From: an uncultured Caulobacterales bacterium
Lineage (GTDB): Bacteria; Pseudomonadota; Alphaproteobacteria; Caulobacterales; Caulobacteraceae
Length of the DNA stretch: 64,000 bases
Direction of reading: 5' to 3'
NCBI GenBank assembly: GCA_903858185.1
Contig: CAIOHT010000012.1
Location: forward strand, 62,001-126,000
Positions 28,614-38,213 of this stretch are shown piece by piece. The notes under the pieces were generated by a model. The model was not told the origin of the DNA. It ran no database searches and saw nothing but the letters and a program-made list of their open reading frames with translations. How positions within the stretch are numbered: the stretch's first letter is position 1; the number at the start of each line of letters is the position of its first letter. The translations under genes and the position numbers were made by a program.

Positions 28614-29237
28614 TTATTCCGGATTGACGCGCGTGCGAACCCTGCCTCGGAACTCGATGCGGTCGCCCTTGTCCTTGACCGTATATGAGTCGGCCGAAAC
28701 CTGGCCCACCGGACCGTCGCCCTCGATGCCCTTCTGGCCAACGGCCTGGCCGGTCCGGGTGTCGATGGTGATGTCGTTCGAGGCGATGCGATTGCCCAGG
28801 CCGTCGTCGATGCGCACATCGCCGGTCAGCTGCAGCAACTTCGTGCGTTCGTCATAGACGCCCATCCGCGCCATCAGCCGGCGCGGCGTGGCGGTCTCGG
28901 CGCCGACGACCATGATCGGCTCGACCAGGCTGACCCGGTGCGGCTCTCGCTCGTCGCGCGCGGCCTCCTGGGCCCCGATCAGGAAGCTGCGGCCGTCCTC
29001 GACCCGGCCCTGGAAGCGCGCGCCGACCATGCGGATGATCGGATCATCGTTCTTGACCAGCTTCGGCGCCCGCACGGCGCTGAGGATCACGAGGCCCACG
29101 AGACCCAGCGCGATCAGGGCCATCACGGCCGGCAGGGCGCGACGCAGGCGCGTGATCAGCCGCAGGCGGCGTTCCCAGCGGGCGAACGCGGCGTCGCGAT
29201 CAACGGGCGTGTCGGCGGGGTGCGCGGCGACCGTCAT
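28614..29237 (-). CDS. lptC: LPS export system protein LptC
   Basis: 207 residues. A cytoplasmic N-terminal tail with basic residues (RWERRLRLITRLRR) precedes one transmembrane helix (about 34-56) and a periplasmic LptC jellyroll, ending in DRIEFRGRVRTRVNPE. It docks LptA to LptBFG. Eight bases separate its stop from the lptA start, so lptC-lptA-lptB is an operon. Confidence 0.9.
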   Translation of the reverse strand: MTVAAHPADTPVDRDAAFARWERRLRLITRLRRALPAVMALIALGLVGLVILSAVRAPKLVKNDDPIIRMVGARFQGRVEDGRSFLIGAQEAARDEREPHRVSLVEPIMVVGAETATPRRLMARMGVYDERTKLLQLTGDVRIDDGLGNRIASNDITIDTRTGQAVGQKGIEGDGPVGQVSADSYTVKDKGDRIEFRGRVRTRVNPE

Positions 29238-29245
29238 AAGCCGCC

Positions 29246-29863
29246 TCAGCTGTGGGCGAAGATATCGACCTCTTCCCAGCCGGCGAGGTCGAGTCGCGCG
29301 CGCTGTGGCAGGAAGTCGAAGCAGGCCTGGGCGAGATCGGCCCGGCCTTCGCGATCAAGCATGGCCTGAAGCCGGTTCTTGACGCCATGAAGATAGAGAA
29401 CGTCCGAGGCGGCGTAGGCCACCTGGTCGGGCGACAGCACCGCGGCGCCCCAGTCGGAGCTCTGCTGGGCCTTGCTCAGGTCCACGCCAAGCAGCTCCTT
29501 GCACACGTCCTTCAGGCCGTGGCGATCCGTATAGGTCCGGGCGAGCTTGGAGGCGATCTTGGTGCACCAGACAGGGTTGGTCGTGACCCCCAGATGACGC
29601 TCGAACATGGCGATATCAAAGCGGCCGAAGTGAAAAATCTTCAGGACCGCCGGATCGGTCAGCAGCGCCTTGAGGTTGGGGCAGTCATAGAGCGGGCGGT
29701 TCATCCGCACGACATGGGCGTCGCCGTCGCCGGCGGAGATCTGCACCACGCACAGCGGATCGCGCTGCAGGCTCAGGCCCATGGTCTCGGAATCAATGGC
29801 CACCGACGTCACGCCCGCGAAGAGGCCCGCCGGGAAATCGCCTTCATGCAGATGATTGGCCAA
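29246..29863 (-). CDS. Ribonuclease D-like 3'-5' exonuclease (DEDDy)
   Basis: 205 residues, only the exonuclease domain without the HRDC domains of full RNase D. Motif I is AIDSETMGL (Asp, Glu), motif II FHFGRFDIAMF (Asp), motif III YAASDVLYLH (Tyr, Asp), the complete DEDDy set. Small RNase D-like proteins of this length are common in alphaproteobacteria and trim structured RNA. It lies 8 bases upstream of lptC on the same strand. Confidence 0.9.
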   Translation of the reverse strand: MANHLHEGDFPAGLFAGVTSVAIDSETMGLSLQRDPLCVVQISAGDGDAHVVRMNRPLYDCPNLKALLTDPAVLKIFHFGRFDIAMFERHLGVTTNPVWCTKIASKLARTYTDRHGLKDVCKELLGVDLSKAQQSSDWGAAVLSPDQVAYAASDVLYLHGVKNRLQAMLDREGRADLAQACFDFLPQRARLDLAGWEEVDIFAHS

Positions 29864-29910
29864 ATGCAGTCGCTCCCACTCTCACTCTACTACCATATAG
29901 AAGAGGAGGG

Positions 29911-29997
<87 letters not shown>

Positions 29998-30134
29998 TCG
30001 CATACCTTTCCGGAACCCCGGATCAGCGCGAAGGCGAGCCTCATAGGGCGCCGCTTTCATGCGGTCAATGGCGCGTTGCGCATGGAGCGCCCGTCGTCTA
30101 TCCGGGCGCTATCACAAAGGGAAAAGGCGCCGTC

Positions 30135-31100
30135 ATGCGTGGGCTCGTCACCGTCTTCGGAGGAACCGGCTTTATCGGCCGTCAGGTCGTCCGCTCGCTG
30201 GCGAAGCAGGGCTATCGCGTCAGGGTCGCCGCGCGGAACGTCGGTCGCGGCTATCGCCTGCGGATGCTCGGCGATGTCGGCCAGATCGAGGTGGTCCAGG
30301 CGAACGTCCGCAACCCCGACTCCGTGGATCGCGCGCTGGACGGCGCCGAGGGCTGCGTGAACCTCGTCGGGGTGTTGTTCGAGAGCGGGAGTCAGGGCTT
30401 CCAGACGATCCACACCCAGGGCGCGAAGGCGATCGCCGAAGCCGCCGCGGCGCGCGGGATCACCCGCTTCGTGCAGGTCTCGGCCATCGGCGCCGACGCG
30501 CAGTCGCCCGCGAAATACGCGCGCTCCAAGGCCGAGGGCGAGGCCGCCGTGCGCGCCGCCATCCCGTCGGCGGTGATCCTGCGCCCGTCGGTGGTGTTCG
30601 GACCCGAGGATGATTTCTTCAACCGGTTCGCGGCCATGGCCTCGATCAGCCCGGCCCTGCCGCTGCCCGGCGGCGGCGCGACGCGCTTCCAGCCGGTCTA
30701 CGTCGCCGACCTGGCCGCCGCCGTGGCGAAGGTAGTGACCGACCCGGATTGCGCCGGAAAGACCTATGAGCTGGGCGGGCCAGGCGTGTTCACCTTCCGC
30801 GAACTGATGGCGTTCGTGCTCCTGGAAACCGGCAAGCGCCGGCTCCTCGCGCCGCTGCCCTGGCCGGTCGCGTCCCTGATCGGCCAGTTGGCGGCGGTAA
30901 CATCGGTCGTCGGGATCGCGCCGGTGCTGACCTCTGACCAGGTCGAACTGCTGCGCAGCGACAATGTCGTGGCCGATGGCGCTCCCGGCTTCGATGCGCT
31001 CGGGATCACGCCCCGCAGCATCGAGGCGATCGTCCCGAGCTACCTGTACCGCTACCGCAGGGGCGGCCAGTACGCGGCCACGCCCGAAGGCGCGCTGTAG
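30135..31100 (+). CDS. Complex I NDUFA9-subunit-family NAD(P)-binding protein
   Basis: 321 residues, atypical short-chain dehydrogenase. The Rossmann motif GGTGFIG is at 9-15; VQVSAIGAD and SKAEGEAAV are the active-site region, with YARSK in place of the canonical YxxxK. Bacterial relatives of mitochondrial NDUFA9 are thought to bind NADPH structurally and assist respiratory complex I; a role here is inferred from family only. The start ATG 30135 follows AAAGGGA. A longer in-frame start at 29910 would run through the tRNA and is rejected. Confidence 0.85.
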   Translation: MRGLVTVFGGTGFIGRQVVRSLAKQGYRVRVAARNVGRGYRLRMLGDVGQIEVVQANVRNPDSVDRALDGAEGCVNLVGVLFESGSQGFQTIHTQGAKAIAEAAAARGITRFVQVSAIGADAQSPAKYARSKAEGEAAVRAAIPSAVILRPSVVFGPEDDFFNRFAAMASISPALPLPGGGATRFQPVYVADLAAAVAKVVTDPDCAGKTYELGGPGVFTFRELMAFVLLETGKRRLLAPLPWPVASLIGQLAAVTSVVGIAPVLTSDQVELLRSDNVVADGAPGFDALGITPRSIEAIVPSYLYRYRRGGQYAATPEGAL

Positions 31101-31103
31101 GCG

Positions 31104-31907
31104 TCAGGTCAGGTAGATCACGGCCAGTCCGCCGCCGCCAACCAGGATCCGCCACCAGCCGAACGGCGAGAGGCCGCGCTTGCTGACGATGTCCAGCAGC
31201 ACCTTGACGACCACCAGGCCAGACAGGAACGAGACGACGAAGCCGACGGCCAGCAGGCCGAGGTGGCTGCCCTCCATCAGGCTTTCGCGGCTCTCCCAGA
31301 AGTCCTTGGCGAAGGCGCCGACCATTGTGGGGATGGCGAGGAAGAAGCTGAACTCCGCGGCCGCCCGCTTGTCGACGCCCAGCATCACCCCGCCGACAAT
31401 GGTCGCGCCGGAGCGCGACACGCCCGGGATCATCGAGATGCACTGGATCACGCCGATGCCGAGCGAGGTCAGCAGTGGGAGCTTCATGGCGTCATGCTCC
31501 TTCGGCGCCGGGCTCCAGCGGTCGATCGCCAGCAACACGAACCCGCCGAGGATCAGCGACCAGCAGATCAGCGCCGGGCTCTCGAACAGCACCTGCTTGA
31601 TGAAGTCGTAGAGCAGGAAGCCGAGGAACACCGCCGGCATGAAGGCGACCAGCACCGACAGGGCGAAGCGCCGCGCCGCCGGGTCGGTCGGCAGGCCGAT
31701 CAGCACCGCCCAGAGCCGTTGGAAGTAGAGCGCCACCACCGCCAGGATCGCCCCCAGCTGGATCAGCACGATGAAGCTGTCCCAGGACGGATCGGTCAGT
31801 CCGAGCGCCACCTTGGTCAGCAGCAGGTGGCCCGTGGACGACACGGGGATGAACTCCGTCAGGCCCTCGACGAGACCGAGGATAATGGCGGCCAGAAAAT
31901 CGCTCAT
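31104..31907 (-). CDS. uppP: Undecaprenyl-diphosphate phosphatase
   Basis: 267 residues, polytopic (about seven to eight helices). EGLTEFIPVSSTGHLLL near residue 14 and PGVSRSGATIVGG around 160 are the two active-site motifs of the BacA/UppP family, with the catalytic Glu and His in the first and Arg in the second. It recycles the lipid carrier used for peptidoglycan and polysaccharides. It is convergent with the NDUFA9-like gene (3-base gap) and divergent from gltD. Confidence 0.96.
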   Translation of the reverse strand: MSDFLAAIILGLVEGLTEFIPVSSTGHLLLTKVALGLTDPSWDSFIVLIQLGAILAVVALYFQRLWAVLIGLPTDPAARRFALSVLVAFMPAVFLGFLLYDFIKQVLFESPALICWSLILGGFVLLAIDRWSPAPKEHDAMKLPLLTSLGIGVIQCISMIPGVSRSGATIVGGVMLGVDKRAAAEFSFFLAIPTMVGAFAKDFWESRESLMEGSHLGLLAVGFVVSFLSGLVVVKVLLDIVSKRGLSPFGWWRILVGGGGLAVIYLT

Positions 31908-31999
31908 GCGGGTCTCACGAGTTGATAGTCTACAAACGGGACATAATTTGCGCGACGGGCTGCCGAAGTCGGTCCGAAAACCCGGTCCGGGCTGGAAAA

Positions 32000-32036
32000 T
32001 TGGTCAACCAAGCTGACCGACGCATTTTTCATGCGT
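32000..32036 (+). promoter_or_regulatory. Two palindromes upstream of gltD
   Basis: TTGGTCAACCAA (32000-32011) is an interrupted palindrome of TTGGT/ACCAA arms. ACGCAT-TTTTC-ATGCGT (32020-32036) is a perfect 6-bp stem. They lie 61-97 bases before the gltD start in a 189-base region divergent from uppP; an operator role is inferred only. Confidence 0.4.
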
Positions 32037-32096
32037 TTCCGAGCGCCTAGAAGGCCGCCAGAGCAAACATTTCCTTCAGGAAGGCTGGGGCGCGGC

Positions 32097-33545
32097 ATGG
32101 CCGAGCGGATGCTGAAGTTCACGATCATCGATCGCCGCACTCCGGAAAAGCGGGAGGCGCGAGAGCGCGACCGCGACTTCCATGAAATCTATGCCGACTT
32201 TATCGACGCGAAGGCCACTGAGCAGGCCTCGCGCTGTTCGCAGTGCGGCGTCCCCTTCTGCCAGACCCACTGCCCGCTGCACAACAACATCCCGGACTGG
32301 CTGCGGCTGACAGCGGCGGGGCGGCTGGAGGAAGCCTATCGCCTGTCGCAGGCGACCAACGCCATGCCGGAAATCTGCGGCCGTATCTGTCCGCAGGATC
32401 GCCTGTGCGAAGGCAACTGCGTGATCGAGCAGTCGGGCCATGGAACGGTGACCATCGGTGCGGTCGAACGCTACCTGACCGACAAGGCCTGGGAAGAGGG
32501 CTGGGTGAAGCCGCTGGTCGCGCGTGCGGACCTGGGCCAGTCCGTCGGCATCGTCGGCGCGGGCCCGGCGGGCCTGGCCACCGCCGAGATCCTTCGGGAG
32601 CTGGGTTACGCCGTCACGGTCTACGACCGGCACGATCGGGCCGGGGGCCTGCTGATCTACGGCATTCCGGGCTTCAAGCTCGAGAAGGACGTCGTCGAGC
32701 GGCGCACGCAGCGGCTGGCCGACGGTGGTGTCGAGTTCAGGCTGAACTTCGAGGTCGGCCGCGACGCGACCCTGCCGGAACTGCGCGAGCGGCATGACGC
32801 GGTGCTTCTGGCGACCGGCGTCTACGCGGCCCGCGAACTGGAGATGCCCGGCACGGGATCGCAGGGCGTGGTCGCCGCGCTCGACTATCTGATCGCCTCC
32901 AACCGCAAGGGCATGGGCGACATGGTCGCGGACTTCGAGTCGGGCGCGCTAAACGCGGCCGACAAGGATGTCGTGGTCATCGGCGGGGGTGATACGGCCA
33001 TGGATTGCGTCCGCACGGCCATCCGCCAGGGCGCGACTTCTGTCACCTGCCTCTATCGCCGGGACAAGGAGAACATGCCCGGCTCGTTGCGCGAGGTCGC
33101 CAACGCCGAGGAAGAGGGCGTCGTGTTCGAATGGCTGGCCGCGCCGCGCAGCCTGCTTGGCGACGCCGGGGGCGTCACCGGGGTCCGCGCCATCCGTATG
33201 CGGCTCGGCCCGCCCGACAGCTCCGGGCGCCGCGCGCCGGAGGCCGTCGACGGGTCCGACTTCGACCTGCCCGCCCAGCTGGTGATCAAGGCGCTCGGCT
33301 TTGATCCGGAAGACCTGCCCACCACCCTGGCCGCGCCCGACCTGTCGGTCAGCCGCTGGGGCACGGTGAAGATCAACCACAGGACCCTGGCCGCCAACCT
33401 CGACGGCGTGTTCGCCGCCGGCGACATCGCCCGCGGCGCCTCGCTCGTCGTCTGGGCCATCCGCGACGGCCGCGACGCCGCCGACTCCATCCACAGCTAT
33501 CTGCAGGCGAAGGCGGTCTCCCCGGCCCTCGTCGCGGCCGAGTGA
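32097..33545 (+). CDS. gltD: Glutamate synthase small subunit
   Basis: 482 residues. The N-terminal iron-sulfur region has RCSQCGVPFCQTHCP (C47, C50, C55, C59) and CGRICPQDRLCEGNC; then two Rossmann motifs, GAGPAGLATAE for FAD and GGGDTAMDC for NADPH, and the C-terminal GVFAAGDIARGASLVVWAI. It passes electrons from NADPH to the large subunit. ATG 32097 is taken as the start; 32109 is also in frame. The stop overlaps or abuts the gltB start. In Caulobacterales, as here, gltD precedes gltB. Confidence 0.95.
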   Translation: MAERMLKFTIIDRRTPEKREARERDRDFHEIYADFIDAKATEQASRCSQCGVPFCQTHCPLHNNIPDWLRLTAAGRLEEAYRLSQATNAMPEICGRICPQDRLCEGNCVIEQSGHGTVTIGAVERYLTDKAWEEGWVKPLVARADLGQSVGIVGAGPAGLATAEILRELGYAVTVYDRHDRAGGLLIYGIPGFKLEKDVVERRTQRLADGGVEFRLNFEVGRDATLPELRERHDAVLLATGVYAARELEMPGTGSQGVVAALDYLIASNRKGMGDMVADFESGALNAADKDVVVIGGGDTAMDCVRTAIRQGATSVTCLYRRDKENMPGSLREVANAEEEGVVFEWLAAPRSLLGDAGGVTGVRAIRMRLGPPDSSGRRAPEAVDGSDFDLPAQLVIKALGFDPEDLPTTLAAPDLSVSRWGTVKINHRTLAANLDGVFAAGDIARGASLVVWAIRDGRDAADSIHSYLQAKAVSPALVAAE

Positions 33546-33550
33546 CCGAC

Positions 33551-36500
33551 ATGAGCGCCGAACTCACCCGCTACCTGGCCAACCGTCAGTTGCTGATCGA
33601 CGGCCACGCCTACGACCCGACAAGCGAGCGCGACAACTGCGGCGTCGGCCTGGTCTGCGCCATCGACGGCAAGCCGCGCCGCGAAGTGGTCGACCTGGCC
33701 ATCAAGGCGCTGAAGGCCGTCTGGCACCGGGGCGCGGTCGACGCCGACGGCAAGACCGGAGACGGCGCCGGCATCCTGCTGTCCGTGCCGCAGGACTTCT
33801 TCACCGACCAGGTGCGCAACACCGGCCACAAGCTGCGTCCCGGCGCGATCGCCGTCGGCCAGATCTTCCTGCCGCGCACCGATCTCGGCGCCCAGGAGGC
33901 CGCGCGGACGATCGTCGAGAGCGAGGCGCTGCGCTTCGGCTTCTATATCTACGGCTGGCGCCAGGTGCCGGTCGACACCTCGGTGATCGGCGAAAAGGCC
34001 AACGCCACGCGGCCCGAGATCGAGCAGATCATGCTCTCGCCGCCGTCGGGCATGGAAGGCGAGGCGCTGGAACGCGCCCTGTTCCTCTGCCGCAAGCGGA
34101 TCGAGAAGAAGGTCGCCGCCGCGGCGATCAACGACTTCTACATCTGCTCGCTGTCGGCCCGGTCGCTGATCTACAAGGGCATGTTCCTCGCCGAGAACAT
34201 CGACGACTTCTATCCCGACCTGCGCGACGAGCGGTTTGCGGCGGCGGTGGCGATCTTCCACCAGCGCTACTCGACCAACACCTTCCCCCAATGGCGGCTG
34301 GCCCAGCCGTTCCGGATGCTGGCCCACAACGGCGAGATCAACACGCTCAAGGGCAACACCAACTGGATGAAGAGCCACGAAATCCGCATGGCCGCCCAGG
34401 CGTTCGGCGATTTCGGCGACGACGTGAAGCCGGTTATCCAGCCCAGCGGCTCGGATTCCGCCGCCCTCGACAACACCTTCGAGGTGCTGGTCCGGGCCGG
34501 CCGCGATGCACCGATGGCCAAGGCCCTGCTGATCCCTGAAGCCTGGGCCAGCAAGAGCGACGAGCAGATGAAGCCCGAGCACCGGGCGCTCTACAGCTAT
34601 TGCAACGCCGTGATGGAACCGTGGGACGGCCCGGCCGCCCTCTGCGCCACGGACGGCCGTTGGGTCGTCGCCGGCAAGGACCGCAACGGTCTGCGACCCC
34701 TGCGCGTGGCCTATACCGACGATGGTTTGGTGATCATGGGCTCGGAAGCCGGCATGTGCGGCGTCGCCGAGAGCCGCATTGTCCGTAAGCTGAACATCTC
34801 GCCAGGACGGATGATCGCCATCGATCTGGTCGAGGGTCGCCTCTACGACGAAGAATCGATCATCGACAAGCTGGCCGAGGCGCATCCCTACACCGACTGG
34901 CTCGGCAACATGGTCGAGCTGGAAGAGCGGATTGGCCCGGGACCGGAACCGCGCCGGTTCCAGGGCGAGGAACTGGCCCGCCGCCAGGCCGCCGCCGGCA
35001 TGACCCTGGAAGATCTCGAACTGGTGCTCGCGCCGATGGTTGAGGACGGCAAGGAAGCCGTCGGTTCGATGGGCGACGACACCCCGCTCGCGGTCTTGTC
35101 CGACGGCTACCGGCCGTTGAGCCACTTCTTCCGCCAGAACTTCAGCCAGGTGACCAACCCGCCCATCGACCCGCTCCGCGAGACCGGGGTGATGAGCCTG
35201 AAGACCCGCTTCAAGAACCTCGGCAATATCCTGGTCCAGGATGAGGCCCAGACGGACGTCTACGTTCTCGAAAGCCCGATCCTGACGACGGGCATGTACG
35301 AGCGCATCCTCGGCTACATCGGCGACAAGGCCCTGGCGGTCATCGATTGCACCATGCCGATCCCGGCCGGTGAGGCGCGGCCCGGCGACGCCCTGCGCGC
35401 CAACCTCGACCGCGTTCGCGCCGAGGCGGAAGACGCCGCCCTGCGTGGCTGCGCCACGATCGTGCTGACGGATGAAATGAGTGGCCCCGACCGGGTCGCC
35501 CTGCCGATGATCCTGGCTACCGGCGGGGTGCATGCGCACCTGGTCGGCAAGGGCCTGCGGTCCTATGTCTCGATCATCGTGCGCTCGGCCGAATGCATGG
35601 ACACCCACTATTTCGCGGTGCTGGTCGGGGTCGGGGCGACGGCGGTCAACGCCTGGCTGTCGCAGGAGAGCTTCCAGGACCGGCTCGACCGGGGCCTGCT
35701 GGGCGACACCACGCTTCGCCAGACCTGCGTGAACTTCAAGACGGCCATCGAACAGGGCCTGCTGAAGATCATCTCCAAGATGGGCATCGCGGTGATCTCG
35801 TCCTACCGCGGCGGCTACAACTTCGAGGCCGTCGGCCTGTCACGCTCGCTGGTCGCCGAATTCTTCCCCGGCATGCCCTCGCGCATTTCCGGCATCGGCT
35901 TCGCCGGGCTGGAGAAGCGCGCCGTCGAACTGCACCAGCGCGCCTGGGATCCGGCTTTCGTGGCGCTGCCGGTCGGCGGCTTCTACAAGGCCCGTCGCTC
36001 CGGCGAGGCGCACGCCTTCGAGGCGCGGATGATCCATGCCCTGCAGCAGGCCTGCGACACGGGCGACTACGAGACCTACAAGCGCTTTTCCGCCGGCATG
36101 CGGAACCTGCCTCAGATCCAGCTGCGCGATCTGCTCGACTGGCGCAGCGACCGCAAGCCGCTGATCCCGGACGAGGTCGAGAGCGTCAACGAGATCCGCA
36201 AGCGGTTCCTGACGCCGGGCATGAGCCTCGGCGCGCTGGGTCCGGAAGCACACGGCGCGCTGAACATCGCCATGAACCGCATCGGGGCCAAGTCGGTCAG
36301 TGGCGAGGGCGGCGAGGACCGCGCCCGCTACCGGCCACTGCCCAACGGCGACAACCCCAACAGCGCGGTCAAGCAGGTCGCCTCGGGCCGGTTCGGCGTC
36401 ACCGCCGAGTACCTGAACGAGTGCCGGGAGATCGAGATCAAGGTCGCCCAGGGCGCCAAGCCCGGCGAGGGCGGCCAGCTGCCCGGCTTCAAGGTCACCG

Positions 36501-38089
36501 AGATGATCGCCCGGCTGCGTCACGCTACGCCCGGGGTGATGCTGATCAGCCCGCCGCCGCACCACGACATCTACTCGATCGAGGATCTGGCCCAGCTCAT
36601 CTATGACCTGAAGCAGATCAACCCTGAAGCCCGGGTGACGGTGAAACTGGTCGCCATGACCGGGATTGGCGCGATCGCCGCCGGCGTGGCCAAGGCCAAG
36701 GCCGACATCATCCTGATCTCCGGCAGCGTCGGCGGCACGGGCGCCAGCCCCCAGACCTCGATCAAGTATGCCGGCGGTCCCTGGGAGATGGGCCTGTCGG
36801 AAGCGAACCAGGTGCTGACCCTGAACAACCTGCGCCATTCCGTCCGCCTGCGGACGGACGGCGGCATACGCACGGGCAGGGATGTGGTGATCGCCGCCAT
36901 GCTCGGAGCCGAGGAGTTCGGCATCGGCACGGCCAGCCTGATCGCCATGGGCTGCATCATGGTCCGCCAGTGCCATTCCAACACCTGCCCGGTCGGGGTC
37001 TGCACCCAGGACGAGGCCCTGCGCGCGCGGTTCACCGGCACGCCGGACAAGGTCGTCAACCTGTTCACCTTCATCGCCGAGGAGGTCCGCGAGATCCTCG
37101 CCCAGCTCGGCTTCCGTTCGCTGGAGGAAATCGTCGGCCGAACCGATCTGCTGACCCAGGTCAGCCGCGGCGGCGAGCACCTCGACGATCTCGACCTCAA
37201 CCCCCTGCTGGTTCGCGCCGATCCGGGTTCCAACAAGCCCTACTGCACCGTCGAGGGCCGCAACGAGGTGCCCGACACGCTCGACGCCCAGATCGTTCGC
37301 GACGCTGCGCCGCTGCTCCAGCGCGGGGAGAAGATGCAGCTGACCTACACCGTGCGGAACACCGCCCGGGCGATCGGCGCCCGCATCTCCAGCCACATCG
37401 TACGCAAGTTCGGCATGAGCGCCCTGCCGTCGGGCCACCTGACCGTCGAGCTCAAGGGCTCGGCCGGCCAGAGCCTTGGGGCGTTCGCCGTGCGGGGGCT
37501 GCGGATCGTCCTGACCGGCGAAGCCAATGACTATGTCGGCAAGGGGCTGTCGGGCGCGACGATCGTCGTGCGGCCCTCGCCGCATCTGGTCTCGCCGGAA
37601 TCCAACGCCATCATCGGCAACACCTGTCTCTACGGCGCGACGGCCGGCAAGCTGTTCGCCGCCGGCCAGGCGGGCGAACGGTTCGCGGTGCGAAACTCCG
37701 GCGCCACGACTGTCGTCGAAGGCTGCGGCGCCAACGGCTGCGAATACATGACCGGTGGCGCGGCTGTGATCCTGGGGCCGACCGGCGGCAACTTCGGCGC
37801 CGGCATGACCGGCGGGATGGCCTATGTGCTCGACATGGCCGGACGGTTCGAAGGTCGGGTCAACACCGACAGCGTCATCGTCCAGAGGCTGTCCTCCCCG
37901 CACTGGGAGGAGCATCTGCGGCGGCTGGTCACCGAGCATGCCCACGAGACAGGCTCTGCCTTCGCCGCAGGTCTGTTGCGCGACTGGGACCGCATGCGGG
38001 ATCTGTTCTGGCAGGTCTGCCCCAAGGAGATGGCCGGCCGGCTCGACCACCCGTTGCAGGCCGAAGAGGCTGCCTTCGAGCGCGCCTGA
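33551..38089 (+). CDS. gltB: Glutamate synthase large subunit
   Basis: 1512 residues. The class II glutamine amidotransferase nucleophile is the Cys of DNCGVGL, C30 if ATG 33551 is the start, so a short propeptide is removed. The FMN-binding synthase barrel contains GGTGASPQTSIKYAG; the [3Fe-4S] ligands are CHSNTCPVGVC (about 1141, 1146, 1151). The C-terminal GXGXG beta-helix follows (GGNFGAGMTGGMAYV). It makes two glutamates from glutamine and 2-oxoglutarate. GTG 33542 would overlap the gltD stop as GTGA and is an alternative start. Confidence 0.96.
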   Translation: MSAELTRYLANRQLLIDGHAYDPTSERDNCGVGLVCAIDGKPRREVVDLAIKALKAVWHRGAVDADGKTGDGAGILLSVPQDFFTDQVRNTGHKLRPGAIAVGQIFLPRTDLGAQEAARTIVESEALRFGFYIYGWRQVPVDTSVIGEKANATRPEIEQIMLSPPSGMEGEALERALFLCRKRIEKKVAAAAINDFYICSLSARSLIYKGMFLAENIDDFYPDLRDERFAAAVAIFHQRYSTNTFPQWRLAQPFRMLAHNGEINTLKGNTNWMKSHEIRMAAQAFGDFGDDVKPVIQPSGSDSAALDNTFEVLVRAGRDAPMAKALLIPEAWASKSDEQMKPEHRALYSYCNAVMEPWDGPAALCATDGRWVVAGKDRNGLRPLRVAYTDDGLVIMGSEAGMCGVAESRIVRKLNISPGRMIAIDLVEGRLYDEESIIDKLAEAHPYTDWLGNMVELEERIGPGPEPRRFQGEELARRQAAAGMTLEDLELVLAPMVEDGKEAVGSMGDDTPLAVLSDGYRPLSHFFRQNFSQVTNPPIDPLRETGVMSLKTRFKNLGNILVQDEAQTDVYVLESPILTTGMYERILGYIGDKALAVIDCTMPIPAGEARPGDALRANLDRVRAEAEDAALRGCATIVLTDEMSGPDRVALPMILATGGVHAHLVGKGLRSYVSIIVRSAECMDTHYFAVLVGVGATAVNAWLSQESFQDRLDRGLLGDTTLRQTCVNFKTAIEQGLLKIISKMGIAVISSYRGGYNFEAVGLSRSLVAEFFPGMPSRISGIGFAGLEKRAVELHQRAWDPAFVALPVGGFYKARRSGEAHAFEARMIHALQQACDTGDYETYKRFSAGMRNLPQIQLRDLLDWRSDRKPLIPDEVESVNEIRKRFLTPGMSLGALGPEAHGALNIAMNRIGAKSVSGEGGEDRARYRPLPNGDNPNSAVKQVASGRFGVTAEYLNECREIEIKVAQGAKPGEGGQLPGFKVTEMIARLRHATPGVMLISPPPHHDIYSIEDLAQLIYDLKQINPEARVTVKLVAMTGIGAIAAGVAKAKADIILISGSVGGTGASPQTSIKYAGGPWEMGLSEANQVLTLNNLRHSVRLRTDGGIRTGRDVVIAAMLGAEEFGIGTASLIAMGCIMVRQCHSNTCPVGVCTQDEALRARFTGTPDKVVNLFTFIAEEVREILAQLGFRSLEEIVGRTDLLTQVSRGGEHLDDLDLNPLLVRADPGSNKPYCTVEGRNEVPDTLDAQIVRDAAPLLQRGEKMQLTYTVRNTARAIGARISSHIVRKFGMSALPSGHLTVELKGSAGQSLGAFAVRGLRIVLTGEANDYVGKGLSGATIVVRPSPHLVSPESNAIIGNTCLYGATAGKLFAAGQAGERFAVRNSGATTVVEGCGANGCEYMTGGAAVILGPTGGNFGAGMTGGMAYVLDMAGRFEGRVNTDSVIVQRLSSPHWEEHLRRLVTEHAHETGSAFAAGLLRDWDRMRDLFWQVCPKEMAGRLDHPLQAEEAAFERA

Positions 38090-38091
38090 CC

Positions 38092-38114
38092 GGCGGGGAC
38101 GGGTGCCCCCCGCC
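38092..38114 (+). terminator. GC-rich hairpin after gltB
   Basis: GGCGGGG pairs with CCCCGCC around a 9-base loop, 3 bases after the gltB stop. No T tract; a possible factor-dependent or weak terminator. Confidence 0.4.
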
Positions 38115-38213
38115 GCTCGCCATCGCGGTCATGTTTCTGGTCGATCGCCCCGGATACAGGCGGTATCATGCGCTTGAACGCGGGTCGTCCAGTGGCCACG
38201 CCGGGGAGATGAC

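Noticed and set aside
33497..35608. Minus-strand open frame opposite the first part of gltB
   Set aside because: Same codon-bias shadow; no start signal or domain.
35840..38050. Long minus-strand open frame opposite gltB
   Set aside because: Low-complexity translation with no motif; gltB itself is unambiguous.
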